This document shows, one piece after another, positions 26,835 through 34,878 of a DNA stretch of 51,600 nt. Origin of the DNA: CAZUSO01 sp964622775 (GTDB taxonomy: Bacteria > Bacteroidota > Bacteroidia > Chitinophagales > Chitinophagaceae); the NCBI GenBank assembly GCA_964622775.1, contig CAZUSO010000017.1:1-51600 (forward strand), given 5' to 3'. Numbering within the stretch: position 1 is the stretch's first letter; each line of letters opens with the position of its first letter. The notes beneath the pieces were generated by a model that saw only the letters and a program-made list of their open reading frames with translations, did not search any database and was not told where the DNA came from. A program made the translations under genes and the position numbers.

Positions 26835-27959
26835 TCAGGCTGTCTTCCTGTAATTCCATATTGCAAAGCCGTTCAATGCTATGGCAAAACCAATGAGACA
26901 GAGCAATTCTATTTTCACTTCCTGAAAACCGCTTCCTTTGAGGACAATCAGCCTAACTACGCTGATGAAATGTGTTACCGGTGTAAGGCTGGATATGGTT
27001 TTCGCCCAACCTGGCATACTGTCTGTGCTGGTAAAAAAACCGCTCATCAGCATAAATATCATCATAAAGAAAAAGGCGATAAACATGGCCTGTAGCTGCG
27101 TATTAGCAAAGGTGGAAATCAATAACCCTAATCCCAACAACGCTATGAGATAAACAGCGGCAAACAAGTAAAGTGTTGCCAGGCTTCCCTCAGGAAAAAT
27201 GCCGTAAACAACGTACATCACAATCAAACCTACAGTAAACACGGTCATCCCCACAATCCAAAACGGAATGAGCTTGCCCAGAATGAATTGCCATTTTTTG
27301 ATGGGCGTTACATTGATTTGTTCAATAGTGCCGATTTCTTTTTCTCTCACGATATTGAGTGCTGTAATAAAGCCGCCAATCAGGGTGAGCAACAATACCA
27401 ATATACCGGGAACCATATAGTATTTGTACTCGGCCCGTGGATTGTACCAGTTGGAACCTGCAATGCTGATGGATGCTCCTGAATTGGAAACTGTACCGGT
27501 CGGAGATTTGATATTTACGTCCAGGTTGCGGTTAAAATCGGCTATAACGGAAACCATGTATGCGCCTCCTAATGCCGACTTTGTGCCGTTAATGGCATCT
27601 ACCGAAATATTGAGTTGCTGACTGCCATTACGAACTAAATTGCGTTCAAAATGTGGTGGAATTTCCAGCACTAAATCGGCATTACCATCTTCAATCATTT
27701 TCAGCCCGTCTTTGTAGGCCTTCGGGTTGCCGGTAATCTTGAAATAGCCTGATGCTGCGATTTTATTAATCAGTTTTTGCGAATAACTGCTATGGTCATT
27801 GTCCACGTAAGCCAGGTTGATGTTCTTCACTTCCAGATTAGCCGCCAAAGGCAAAATGATAAGCTGAATGACAGGCATCGCAAACATCATGGCCAGGATA
27901 GTCCTATCCCGGAATATCTGGCGAAACTCTTTTTGTAAGATGAAGCTTAGTACTTTCAT
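26835..27959 (-). CDS. ABC-2 type drug-efflux permease (YbhS/YbhR-like)
   Basis: One of two permease subunits of the efflux system. The N-terminus MKVLSFILQKEFRQIFRDRT gives the first amphipathic helix and membrane segment; a ~130-residue extracytoplasmic domain follows, then five hydrophobic helices, ending in a cytoplasmic tail IWNYRKTA. The EKEIGTIEQINVTPIKKWQF stretch is the coupling loop that contacts the ATPase. It is the last functional gene of an operon read from tetR at 34798. Its closest partner is the second permease at 28643. Between them sits a dead SRPBCC gene and two 7-bp arrays. Confidence 0.92.
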   Translation of the reverse strand: MKVLSFILQKEFRQIFRDRTILAMMFAMPVIQLIILPLAANLEVKNINLAYVDNDHSSYSQKLINKIAASGYFKITGNPKAYKDGLKMIEDGNADLVLEIPPHFERNLVRNGSQQLNISVDAINGTKSALGGAYMVSVIADFNRNLDVNIKSPTGTVSNSGASISIAGSNWYNPRAEYKYYMVPGILVLLLTLIGGFITALNIVREKEIGTIEQINVTPIKKWQFILGKLIPFWIVGMTVFTVGLIVMYVVYGIFPEGSLATLYLFAAVYLIALLGLGLLISTFANTQLQAMFIAFFFMMIFMLMSGFFTSTDSMPGWAKTISSLTPVTHFISVVRLIVLKGSGFQEVKIELLCLIGFAIALNGFAIWNYRKTA

Positions 27960-27968
27960 TTTCTTGTT

Positions 27969-28017
27969 TTTAGCTATTGGTTATTGGCCGTTGGTTATTA
28001 GCTGTTGGCTGTTAGCT
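27969..28017. repeat. 7-bp-period repeat array before permease 1 (7 units)
   Basis: Minus-strand units: AGCTAAC, AGCCAAC, AGCTAAT, AACCAAC, GGCCAAT, AACCAAT, AGCTAAA. A mini-ORF starting at about 28036 (MTEQKKLANSQQLITNGQ) reads through the array in one frame and stops inside it, 27 bases before the permease ATG. Confidence 0.85.
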
Positions 28018-28096
28018 AATTTCTTTTGCTCTGTCATTTTGCAAAGATGTTCATTAGGGGGTTCGTTGTTTTAATGTCATTAAGTTTGTCAGTTTA

Positions 28097-28566
28097 TTAT
28101 CCCTGATTGCTTACTTCTTTTGGAAACTTATCGCCAGTTAAATTCAGTTTTAGATTGTGTTCTAAATATGCTTTCATTCCGTCTAAAACTATTGTAAACC
28201 GCCTGTGTTGTCCTGAATTTCCCGGATTAAATTGTCCGCTGTTTCTTTGAAGCCGTAATTATTGATTATAACATAAGTTGTATTATCTGTCAATGCAGCA
28301 AACTCGTAATCAACGGTCATTACCGGGTTGCTCCATTCAGTTGGAATCAATTTATTTGGTATAATTTCCTTTGTCAGTACATTTTTTGAACCACCATGCA
28401 TTTCCCATTCCCATTTTACGGTTTTTCCTGCTTCTTACTGTCCGCTTGATTTTATAAGCCAAAAATTAGTTGTAATTGCAGGGTTAATAAATGCCTGGAA
28501 AATTTGTGAAACAGGTTTCCTGATTAGTGTTTGTACTTCTATTGTCGGAATTTTTATTTCTGTCAT
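28097..28566 (-). pseudogene. Dead SRPBCC/AHSA1-type ligand-binding protein gene
   Basis: The frame from 28566 starts MTEIKIPTIEVQTLIRKPVS, the usual START of this family, and continues to FWLIKSSGQ, where a TAA (28435-28437) interrupts. It then continues in the same frame with EAGKTVKWEWEMHGGSKNVL and FKETADNLIREIQDNTGG. One missing base near 28200 ends the frame; the shifted frame supplies TIVLDGMKAYLEHNLKLNLT and FPKEVSNQG up to 28097. One nonsense codon and one frameshift leave only ~70 codons intact in the middle. It lies inside the efflux operon between the two permease genes, an odd place for this family. Confidence 0.75.
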
Positions 28567-28623
28567 TTTTTTTATTTAAAAGTTAATATTTCTGTTTTGT
28601 TACAAGTTTACAAGAATCACGTT

Positions 28624-28644
28624 CGCTAATAGCTAACAGCTTTT
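28624..28644. repeat. Short 7-bp array at the permease 2 stop (3 units)
   Basis: Plus-strand units CGCTAAT, AGCTAAC, AGCTTTT. The stop codon of the neighbouring permease (28643-28645) starts inside the last unit. Confidence 0.7.
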
Positions 28645-29827
28645 AATCAAGCCTGGTTTTAAATTTCCTCAACGCAACCGTGAGCAGCACAACAGACATC
28701 CCCGCAAGTACCAGCGTTTCTTTCCATACATAACTAAATCCAAGTCCTTTCAGCATTACAGCTTTGACAATGCTGTAATAATATCTGGACGGAATGATAT
28801 AAGAGGCTATCTGAAATGCTTTGGGCATATTTTCTATCGGGAACATAAAGCCTGTAAGCAGCATCGTGGGCAGCATCATTCCCATCATGGACATCAGCAT
28901 GGCGGTTTGTTGCGAATTAGTAATATTGGAAATTAACAAGCCCAGCGAAAGACAGGTGATGATGAATAAAATGCTTTCCGCAAAAAGCAAAACCAAACTG
29001 CCCTTTGTTTCCACATTAAGTAAATAGACCGACAATAAAAGAATAATGGTAAAATTGATGAGCGAAAGTATCAGATACGGAATTGCTTTTGCAATCAATA
29101 CCATTATGGGTTTGAATGGCGACACCAATAAAATTTCCATCGTACCCAATTCTTTTTCACGAACTACCGCAACTGATGTGAGTGTGGTGCTGACAATCAT
29201 AAAAATCAACGCAATCACACCCGGAATAAAAATGAGTGAACCGTTTTGTTCTTCGTTGTACAACTGCCGCACTTCGGGAGTAATCTGATAAGGTAATTTT
29301 AAATTCGGATTGAGCCCCTGCTGATAATTGTTGATAATGGCGGTCAAATAATTCGTTACGATTGTAGCCGTGTTCGGATCGGAAGCATCGGCAATGATTT
29401 GAATTTTTGCACCGCCCGTTTTGTATAAATCCGAACCAAAATTGGCAGGAAACAACACCGCACATTTTATACTTCCGTCTTTAAACCGGCTTTCAATTTC
29501 AGGATAATTCAACACAGGTTCTTTCACTTTGAAATACGAACTTGATTGTATTTTCGCTGTGATTTGTTCCGACTGCACATCTTTGGCATTATCTAAAATG
29601 GTAATGCCAATATTTTTTACTTCACTGCTCAATGCAAAGCCGAATAACAAAATTTGCACGACCGGCATTCCGAAGAGGATCAGCAGGGTTCTCCTGTCAC
29701 GGAAGACGTGGTAAAATTCTTTTTTTATGAAAGATAGTAATTGGATCATTAGCTTTTGACCGTCCGCTTTTAACTCATCTTTCTGAGGTACCGGCTTTTG
29801 GCTATTTGCCTGAAAATCACTTTCCAT
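28643..29827 (-). CDS. ABC-2 type drug-efflux permease (second subunit)
   Basis: Second permease of the efflux system, paralogous to the one at 26835: MIQLLSFIKKEFYHVFRDRR here matches MKVLSFILQKEFRQIFRDRT there. This alignment suggests the true start may be the Met at 29749; the 26 residues before it (from 29827) include QANSQKPVPQ, encoded by sequence derived from the 7-bp array and shared with the ATPase at 29996. The rest shows the large extracytoplasmic loop (YFKVKEPVLNYPEIESRF), a coupling loop EKELGTMEILLVSPFKPI and five membrane helices. It likely pairs with permease 1 as a heterodimer. Confidence 0.9.
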   Translation of the reverse strand: MESDFQANSQKPVPQKDELKADGQKLMIQLLSFIKKEFYHVFRDRRTLLILFGMPVVQILLFGFALSSEVKNIGITILDNAKDVQSEQITAKIQSSSYFKVKEPVLNYPEIESRFKDGSIKCAVLFPANFGSDLYKTGGAKIQIIADASDPNTATIVTNYLTAIINNYQQGLNPNLKLPYQITPEVRQLYNEEQNGSLIFIPGVIALIFMIVSTTLTSVAVVREKELGTMEILLVSPFKPIMVLIAKAIPYLILSLINFTIILLLSVYLLNVETKGSLVLLFAESILFIITCLSLGLLISNITNSQQTAMLMSMMGMMLPTMLLTGFMFPIENMPKAFQIASYIIPSRYYYSIVKAVMLKGLGFSYVWKETLVLAGMSVVLLTVALRKFKTRLD

Positions 29828-29844
29828 ATTTCATTTTTGTTTTT

Positions 29845-29872
29845 TGCTGATAGCTATTGGCTAACAGCTCTT
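29845..29872. repeat. 7-bp array upstream of permease 2 (4 units)
   Basis: Plus-strand units TGCTGAT, AGCTATT, GGCTAAC, AGCTCTT, immediately before the A-rich stretch and ATG of the permease frame. The gap 29873-29958 shows nothing else. Confidence 0.75.
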
Positions 29873-29958
29873 AAAAATCCGTGAATGATTTTAGTGTTTT
29901 TTGAAATTCCGGCCGTTATTTTTTTATTATTTACAGATAATTTACCCCTGTTTTTATT

Positions 29959-30000
29959 CGCTGTTGGCTAAGGGCTATCGGCTATCAGCTAATGGCTATT
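29959..30000. repeat. 7-bp array at the stop of ATPase 2 (6 units)
   Basis: Plus-strand units CGCTGTT, GGCTAAG, GGCTATC, GGCTATC, AGCTAAT, GGCTATT. The ATPase stop codon (29996-29998) lies within the last unit. Confidence 0.85.
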
Positions 30001-30784
30001 CCCCTCTTTTTGCTCCTCTTGCTAATTGATAAAATACATCGTCCATTGAGTTTGTGTTAAATTTCTTTTTCAAATTCGTCGGTGTGTCTATTGCTTCCAC
30101 ACGTCCGTCCACCATAATGGTAATGCGGTTACAATATTCCGCTTCGTCCATATAGTGCGTGGTTACAAACACTGTAATTCCGTTGGCTGCGGCTTCATAA
30201 ATCATATCCCAAAATTGTCTTCGGGTAATAGGGTCAACGCCACCTGTGGGTTCATCGAGAAAAACAATTTTAGGACGGTGGAAAATAGCAACCGAAAAAG
30301 CTAATTTTTGTTTCCAACCCAATGGCAACGAACCGACTAATTTTTTGGCTTCTTTTTCCAAGCCCAATGTGGAAACCAATTCACGGCTCCGCTGTTTTAT
30401 TGCTGCGCGGGACACGCCATATACGCCGCCGTAGAATTCAATATTTTCCAATAACGAAAGATTATCATACAACGAAAACTTTTGGCTCATATAACCAATG
30501 TTTTTTTTAATCTGCTCCTGCTGTTTGTACACATCAAAACCTGCAACGATAGCCGTTCCCGATGTCGGATAAGACAATCCGCAAAGAATACGCATTGCCG
30601 TTGTTTTGCCTGCACCGTTCGCTCCAAGAAAACCAAAAATTTCACCTTGATTGACTTCAAACGAAATACTGTCCACCGCTTTGAAATCGCCAAACTGTTT
30701 GGTGAGGTTTTTACAGATTATCACTTTATTGTGATAGCTGTTAACCATTGGCTGTTGGCTATTAGCCTGATAATTACTTCCCAT
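29996..30784 (-). CDS. ABC transporter ATP-binding protein of the efflux system (second ATPase)
   Basis: Nucleotide-binding subunit. Walker A GANGAGKTT sits after FGFL near residue 55; the ABC signature is degenerate (GSLPLGWKQKLAF instead of LSGGQ); Walker B is IVFLDEPTGGVDP and the switch histidine follows in VTTHYMDEAE. The degenerate signature is typical of one half of YbhF-like pairs, and the first ATPase keeps a normal one, so the two probably form one asymmetric dimer. The N-terminal MGSNYQANSQQPMVNSYHN derives from a 7-bp array and is missing in related proteins; the Met at 30748 is an alternative start. The gene lies 38 bases after the first ATPase. Confidence 0.92.
   Translation of the reverse strand: MGSNYQANSQQPMVNSYHNKVIICKNLTKQFGDFKAVDSISFEVNQGEIFGFLGANGAGKTTAMRILCGLSYPTSGTAIVAGFDVYKQQEQIKKNIGYMSQKFSLYDNLSLLENIEFYGGVYGVSRAAIKQRSRELVSTLGLEKEAKKLVGSLPLGWKQKLAFSVAIFHRPKIVFLDEPTGGVDPITRRQFWDMIYEAAANGITVFVTTHYMDEAEYCNRITIMVDGRVEAIDTPTNLKKKFNTNSMDDVFYQLARGAKRGE
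30736..30770. repeat. 7-bp array inside the ATPase 2 N-terminus (5 units)
   Basis: Plus-strand units AGCTGTT, AACCATT, GGCTGTT, GGCTATT, AGCCTGA. On the minus strand it encodes the peptide QANSQQPMVNSY of the second ATPase. Confidence 0.8.
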
Positions 30785-30796
30785 TTTTTATTTTTT

Positions 30797-30845
30797 TGCT
30801 ATTAGCTGTCGGCTAAAAGCTATCAGCTAATAGCTAACGGCTCAT
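30797..30845. repeat. 7-bp array at the ATPase 1/ATPase 2 junction (7 units)
   Basis: Plus-strand units TGCTATT, AGCTGTC, GGCTAAA, AGCTATC, AGCTAAT, AGCTAAC, GGCTCAT. The last residues of ATPase 1 (PLAIS) and its TGA stop (30823-30825) are inside the array. Confidence 0.85.
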
Positions 30846-31743
30846 TCATTAACCTTATAAAACAATCCTCAATACCTGGTATGATTTTCTTCATTTCAAA
30901 ATCATCGGCATTGTATTTCTTTGCTAACATTTCTATTGTTCGCCTGTTGCTGTTTTCTGCAAGTGTTATATGCAGGTATTCGCCAAACGCATAGCAACTT
31001 TCAATGATATTATCTGAACGAAAATCTTCCAATAGTTTGTAAATGTTATTTGACTTTACGGCAAAAAGCGGTTTCGGAAAATTTTGCACAATGGCTCCGG
31101 GTTTGTTTACCGACATAATTTTTCCGTTCTGAATAAGAGCTATACGGTCGCACAATTGTGCTTCGTCCATATAAGGCGTTGAAACCAGAATCGTAATGCC
31201 CTGTTGTTTTAGCCCTTTCAGCATTTCCCAAAATTCTTTTCGTGAAACCACATCCACACCTGTTGTAGGTTCATCTAAAAACAACACATCGGGTTTATGA
31301 ATTAAAGCACAACACAAAGCCAGTTTCTGTTTCATACCTCCCGATAATTTTCCTGCCCTGCGGTTTTTAAACGGCTCTAACTGTATATAAATATCCTTTA
31401 CCAAATCATAATTTTCTTCTATGGTTGTATTGAATACCGTTGCAAAAAAACGGAGGTTTTCTTCAACGGATAAGTCCTGATACAAGGAAAATCTGCCCGG
31501 CATATAACCCACATTTTTGCGAATGGTTTTATAGTCTTTCACTACGTCAAAACCATTTACGGAAGCTGTACCGCTATCGGGCAAAAGCAATGTAGCAAGT
31601 ATGCGAAAAATGCTTGTTTTTCCCGCTCCGTCTGCTCCAATCAAGCCAAATAATTCACCTTTGTTTACTTCAAAAGAAACATCGTTTACCGCTTTTACCT
31701 GGCCCTTATTATAGGTCTTTACAATGTTGTTTAGTACAACCAT
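30823..31743 (-). CDS. ABC transporter ATP-binding protein of the efflux system (first ATPase)
   Basis: Nucleotide-binding subunit of 306 residues. Walker A GADGAGKTS near residue 36, signature KLSGGMKQKLALC, Walker B VLFLDEPTTGVDV, and the segment VSTPYMDEAQ, where Pro replaces the switch histidine seen in the partner (THYMDEAE). This complements the partner's degenerate signature: each subunit lacks one half of a catalytic site, so one site of the heterodimer should be active. In E. coli YbhF the two halves are fused into one polypeptide; here they are separate genes. The C-terminal end PLAIS is encoded by a 7-bp array. Confidence 0.92.
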   Translation of the reverse strand: MVVLNNIVKTYNKGQVKAVNDVSFEVNKGELFGLIGADGAGKTSIFRILATLLLPDSGTASVNGFDVVKDYKTIRKNVGYMPGRFSLYQDLSVEENLRFFATVFNTTIEENYDLVKDIYIQLEPFKNRRAGKLSGGMKQKLALCCALIHKPDVLFLDEPTTGVDVVSRKEFWEMLKGLKQQGITILVSTPYMDEAQLCDRIALIQNGKIMSVNKPGAIVQNFPKPLFAVKSNNIYKLLEDFRSDNIIESCYAFGEYLHITLAENSNRRTIEMLAKKYNADDFEMKKIIPGIEDCFIRLMNEPLAIS

Positions 31744-31749
31744 CTTATT

Positions 31750-31856
31750 TGAGTGTTGAGCATTGAAAATGATTTTCTACTATCCATTTGTGTTTAGTTG
31801 AGCGTTGAAAATTGAAAATGATTGTTCATGCTCTATTATCCCTTTTCAATGCTCCG
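31750..31856. repeat. A/T-rich 7-bp-type repeats between adaptor and ATPase 1
   Basis: TTGAGCATTGAAAATGATT and TTGAGCGTTGAAAATTGAAA appear twice in this spacer, with GTTGAAA/ATTGAAA units of seven. It resembles the (TTTTCAA) part of the array at 71-140. No gene. Confidence 0.6.
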
Positions 31857-32786
31857 TTAAAAAACAACTTCGCCATACATACCTATTTTCAAATAGCCAT
31901 CGTTCGCTACCTTTACTTTAATGGCATAAACAAGACTGGCTCTTTCGTCTTTGGTTTGAATGGTTTTAGGCGAAAATTCAGATTTGCTCGAAATCCACGT
32001 AATCGTTCCGGGATATTCTTTATAATCATCCTTGCCGTTATCTGCTCTTACGGTCACCTGTTGACCGATTTTTACTTGTAGCAGTTGTGTTCCGGTAATG
32101 TATGCCCGCAAATCCAGCGTATCGGTATTCGCTATTCTATAAAGTGGTTTACCGATGGTTTGCATTTCTCCCTGCAAAGCATAACTGACCAACACATTTC
32201 CACTAACCGGATTTATAATCTGTCCTCTGTTGATTTGCTCCTGAAGCTGTGCAGCAGCCTTTTCCATCGGTGCTTTTTCGCTTAATATACCACGATTTTG
32301 GGTGTTGGTATTGTAGGTATTCAGTTTTATCTGCTGTTCCGTTACCAAAATCTGTTTGCTCAACTGGCCTATGGAAGCATTGATGTCATCCAGTTGCTTT
32401 TGCGTGGCAGCATCTGCTTTCACAAGGTTTTCCGTACGTGTTTTTTCCCTAAGCTGTTGTGCCAATTGCAATTTTTGGACTTCGAGCTGTCGGCGTACCA
32501 ATTCGGTCTGGTCGTTGGGCGCTGCCGTTTTTTGGCTTAATGCGGCAATGCTGGCTTCAGTCTGCTCTTTTTGCAGCTCCACTATCTTTACGTCAATCTG
32601 CCCAACGTTATCGCCTGCTTTTAACTGGTCGCCCTCTTTGACGGCATAGGAGAGCAACACTCCATTTTGCAGCGCGGACACGATGACTTCATCGGCTTCA
32701 AAATTTCCAGAAGCATCGTAATCCACTTTTTCCGTGCAGGAGTTCAGCAATAACATCGCTGTAAAAAGTACTATAATCTGTTGCAT
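31857..32786 (-). CDS. HlyD/YbhG-family membrane fusion adaptor (lipoprotein)
   Basis: Periplasmic adaptor that joins the ABC permeases to TolC. Signal peptide and lipobox LNSC (Cys ~17) anchor it to the membrane. A biotinyl-lipoyl half-motif ALQNGVLLSYAVKEGDQLKA is followed by a coiled-coil hairpin rich in Gln/Leu/Lys (LVRRQLEVQKLQLAQQLREK), the second lipoyl half (GQIINPVSGNVLVSYALQGE) and a beta-barrel (KIGQQVTVRADNG, IGMYGEVVF at the end). The length of 309 is typical. Located 18 bases after tolC. Confidence 0.92.
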   Translation of the reverse strand: MQQIIVLFTAMLLLNSCTEKVDYDASGNFEADEVIVSALQNGVLLSYAVKEGDQLKAGDNVGQIDVKIVELQKEQTEASIAALSQKTAAPNDQTELVRRQLEVQKLQLAQQLREKTRTENLVKADAATQKQLDDINASIGQLSKQILVTEQQIKLNTYNTNTQNRGILSEKAPMEKAAAQLQEQINRGQIINPVSGNVLVSYALQGEMQTIGKPLYRIANTDTLDLRAYITGTQLLQVKIGQQVTVRADNGKDDYKEYPGTITWISSKSEFSPKTIQTKDERASLVYAIKVKVANDGYLKIGMYGEVVF

Positions 32787-32804
32787 TTTTTCTTTGTTTA
32801 AAAA

Positions 32805-34079
32805 TTAATTACCGGTAATAAATTTTTGATTGTATTTAGCTTGCAATAACTGTATTTCATGCAGTATTTTGGTTTGCTTTGCAAGATGCTCGGCGTTTAC
32901 TTTTTGGATATACTCGTGTGTGGTAATTACACCGTTTTCCAGTTGAGCTTCGGCAGATTTTGTAACGGATGTACGCAATGCAATAGCCTCTTCATCCTGA
33001 CGGATTAACTCCGTATATTTTTTTACGTTTTCGTCCTGTTGAGTTAAGTCAAGTCTTGTATTGAACAAAAAGGTCTCTCTGTCTGCTTCTACCGATTGCT
33101 GGTTAAGCAACAGGATGTTTTTCTTGTTTGATAAGGTATAAAGACTGCCCAATGACCAGGTAAACCGAACACCTGCTACATACCACGGCCCAAATTTGTT
33201 TTCTACAATATTCAAGGTGGGTCTGCCGTAAGCACCTTGAATGAAAGCGCTTACAGTTGTCAGATAACCCGATTTTAAATCTTTTCGTTGTACGTCATAA
33301 ACAGATTTTTGGAAGTCGAACACTTTTAGTTCCGGGCGGTTGATAGTGGTTTGTAAAACTTCCGTTTCGGGAATTGACAATTGTGTAGCATCAGATAATT
33401 CTTGACCGATAAACATTGAAAGCATCTTTAAATAAGCCGTTCGACTGGCTTTATATTCCGTGCCTGCCATCTCAATATTCAGGATTTCGGCTTTCAGTTC
33501 ATTGAGGCTACTGCGGAATGCTACGCCATTCTCAAGCGCCGCTTCGGTTTTTTGTATCTGCGTTTGCAGGTTTGCCCTGTTCATCTCATTTTGTTTTAAT
33601 TGGGCATCCAGCAGCAGTATGGAGAAGAATATATTGTTAATCCTGCTGTTGAGCGCATACAGATTGGTTTCAATGTTCTGCTCCTGTAATTCCTTATTGG
33701 CTTTAATAAGGTCTTTTTGGTTTTTCGTACTACCACCGTCATACAAAAGCTGGCTGACTTCGCCTTGTATTCTGTACTGGTCTTTGTCGATGACGGGAAG
33801 AGATATGCCTGCCGGAAGCGCTGAACCTAAAGCATCTCCAAAGCTCGTTGTTTGCGACTGATAGGTAGCCTGCCCCGAGAAGTTAAGTTGGGGAAAATAT
33901 CTCTTATTTGCGTTCTGAATATCATATTTACTGGTTTTGGATATCAATTCCATTTTTTTAATAGCCGGATAATTTGCTCTTGCCAATTGATGACATTCCT
34001 CCAACGTTATGGATTGTGCATTTATACAGCTAATAGTCATTAGCCAAAAGCTGATTGCTAAAATCATTTTTTTAGTCAT
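32805..34079 (-). CDS. TolC-family outer-membrane efflux channel
   Basis: Outer-membrane exit duct of the tripartite pump. Signal peptide MTKKMILAISFWLMTISCIN, then two repeats of the outer-membrane efflux protein fold: long amphipathic helices (SITLEECHQLARANYPAIKK near the N-terminus, LQTQIQKTEAALENGVAFRS in the middle) and the second half with ENGVITTHEYIQKVNAEHLA. The VAFRSSLNELKAEIL-type helices are characteristic. 424 residues. It is the second gene of the operon, 86 bases after tetR; E. coli ybh operons lack a dedicated tolC. Confidence 0.92.
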   Translation of the reverse strand: MTKKMILAISFWLMTISCINAQSITLEECHQLARANYPAIKKMELISKTSKYDIQNANKRYFPQLNFSGQATYQSQTTSFGDALGSALPAGISLPVIDKDQYRIQGEVSQLLYDGGSTKNQKDLIKANKELQEQNIETNLYALNSRINNIFFSILLLDAQLKQNEMNRANLQTQIQKTEAALENGVAFRSSLNELKAEILNIEMAGTEYKASRTAYLKMLSMFIGQELSDATQLSIPETEVLQTTINRPELKVFDFQKSVYDVQRKDLKSGYLTTVSAFIQGAYGRPTLNIVENKFGPWYVAGVRFTWSLGSLYTLSNKKNILLLNQQSVEADRETFLFNTRLDLTQQDENVKKYTELIRQDEEAIALRTSVTKSAEAQLENGVITTHEYIQKVNAEHLAKQTKILHEIQLLQAKYNQKFITGN

Positions 34080-34165
34080 ACTATTTAGTTTAATTGAAAG
34101 TTGAAAATGATTTCACATGCTCCATGCCCAACTCTCCATTAATTTTCAATGCTCCCATTTTCAAT
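34080..34165. repeat. Repeat-bearing spacer between tetR and tolC
   Basis: Contains AATTGAAAGTTGAAAATGAT and, inverted, ATTTTCAATGCTCCCATTTTC. The units are the same A/T-rich 7-bp type as at 31750-31856. No gene. Confidence 0.55.
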
Positions 34166-34798
34166 TTACTTTGCTTTCATGATGGCTTTTATCCAAACAG
34201 GAATGAGCTTTTTCCTGTCCTGCATCAGCTTATTAAACTGTGTGTCATCCAATCCGCCAATTCCTTGCAGCATCGGTTTTGCGATAAACGGGAAAACCAC
34301 TATGCTCAATAAATTCATCAAGAAATGCAATGGATTAGGCTCGGTAATTTTTCCCTTTGCAACAGCTTCCTGATGTTGCTTGAAAAATGCAGAGTTCATT
34401 ACTAATTGTTTGATTGGCAATTTTTCTAATAGTCCTTCTGCATTGTTACGAATTTCACTTAACATAAAAATCGGAACATTAGGCTCTTTGATAATAAAGT
34501 CAGTGTAATTGGAAGCAATGAGCTCTACTTTCTTTTCTAAAGTAGTTTTTTCGTCATTCATTACCATTGCCATATTTTGCATAAATCCAAAAACAGTTTC
34601 AAGCATGATGATATCAAACAATTTTTCTTTACTGCGGAAATAATAATTAAGTAATGCAAGATTGATCTCCGCCTCCTCGGCAATGTCTCTTGTACGTGTA
34701 GCTGCATAGCCCTTTTTATGAAATACCCTGCGGGCTGCTTCCTTTATTTTTTCTTCCGTTGAAGTATCTGCTGTTTTTACTGCTTTACCTTTTGCCAT
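34166..34798 (-). CDS. TetR/AcrR-family repressor of the efflux operon
   Basis: Residues ~15-60 form a TetR DNA-binding domain: IKEAARRVFHKKGYAATRTR, then IAEEAEINLALLNYYFRSKE, where the recognition helix ends in the YYF motif. The rest is a ligand-binding helical domain (MVMNDEKTTLEKKVELIASN). 210 residues. It is the first gene of the operon and probably controls itself and the pump; two dyads at 34831-34878 overlap and adjoin its promoter. It corresponds to CecR (YbiH) of E. coli in gene order. The inducer is unknown. Confidence 0.92.
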   Translation of the reverse strand: MAKGKAVKTADTSTEEKIKEAARRVFHKKGYAATRTRDIAEEAEINLALLNYYFRSKEKLFDIIMLETVFGFMQNMAMVMNDEKTTLEKKVELIASNYTDFIIKEPNVPIFMLSEIRNNAEGLLEKLPIKQLVMNSAFFKQHQEAVAKGKITEPNPLHFLMNLLSIVVFPFIAKPMLQGIGGLDDTQFNKLMQDRKKLIPVWIKAIMKAK

Positions 34799-34823
34799 TT
34801 TTCGCTGAAATATTTTTCAAGGG

Positions 34824-34878
34824 CAAAGATAAATATTGTTTTTCCGATTTAAACAATATTTTTAATCATTTGATTAAA
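34824..34878 (-). promoter_or_regulatory. Promoter with overlapping operator dyads of the tetR-efflux operon
   Basis: TATCTTTG on the minus strand (34831-34824) is the -7 box. AAATATTGTTT (34831-34841) and AAACAATATTT (34851-34861) form a perfect 11-bp dyad next to the box, sharing one base with it. TTTAATCA-TT-TGATTAAA (34861-34878) forms a second dyad. TetR dimers at these sites would block transcription. Confidence 0.55.
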
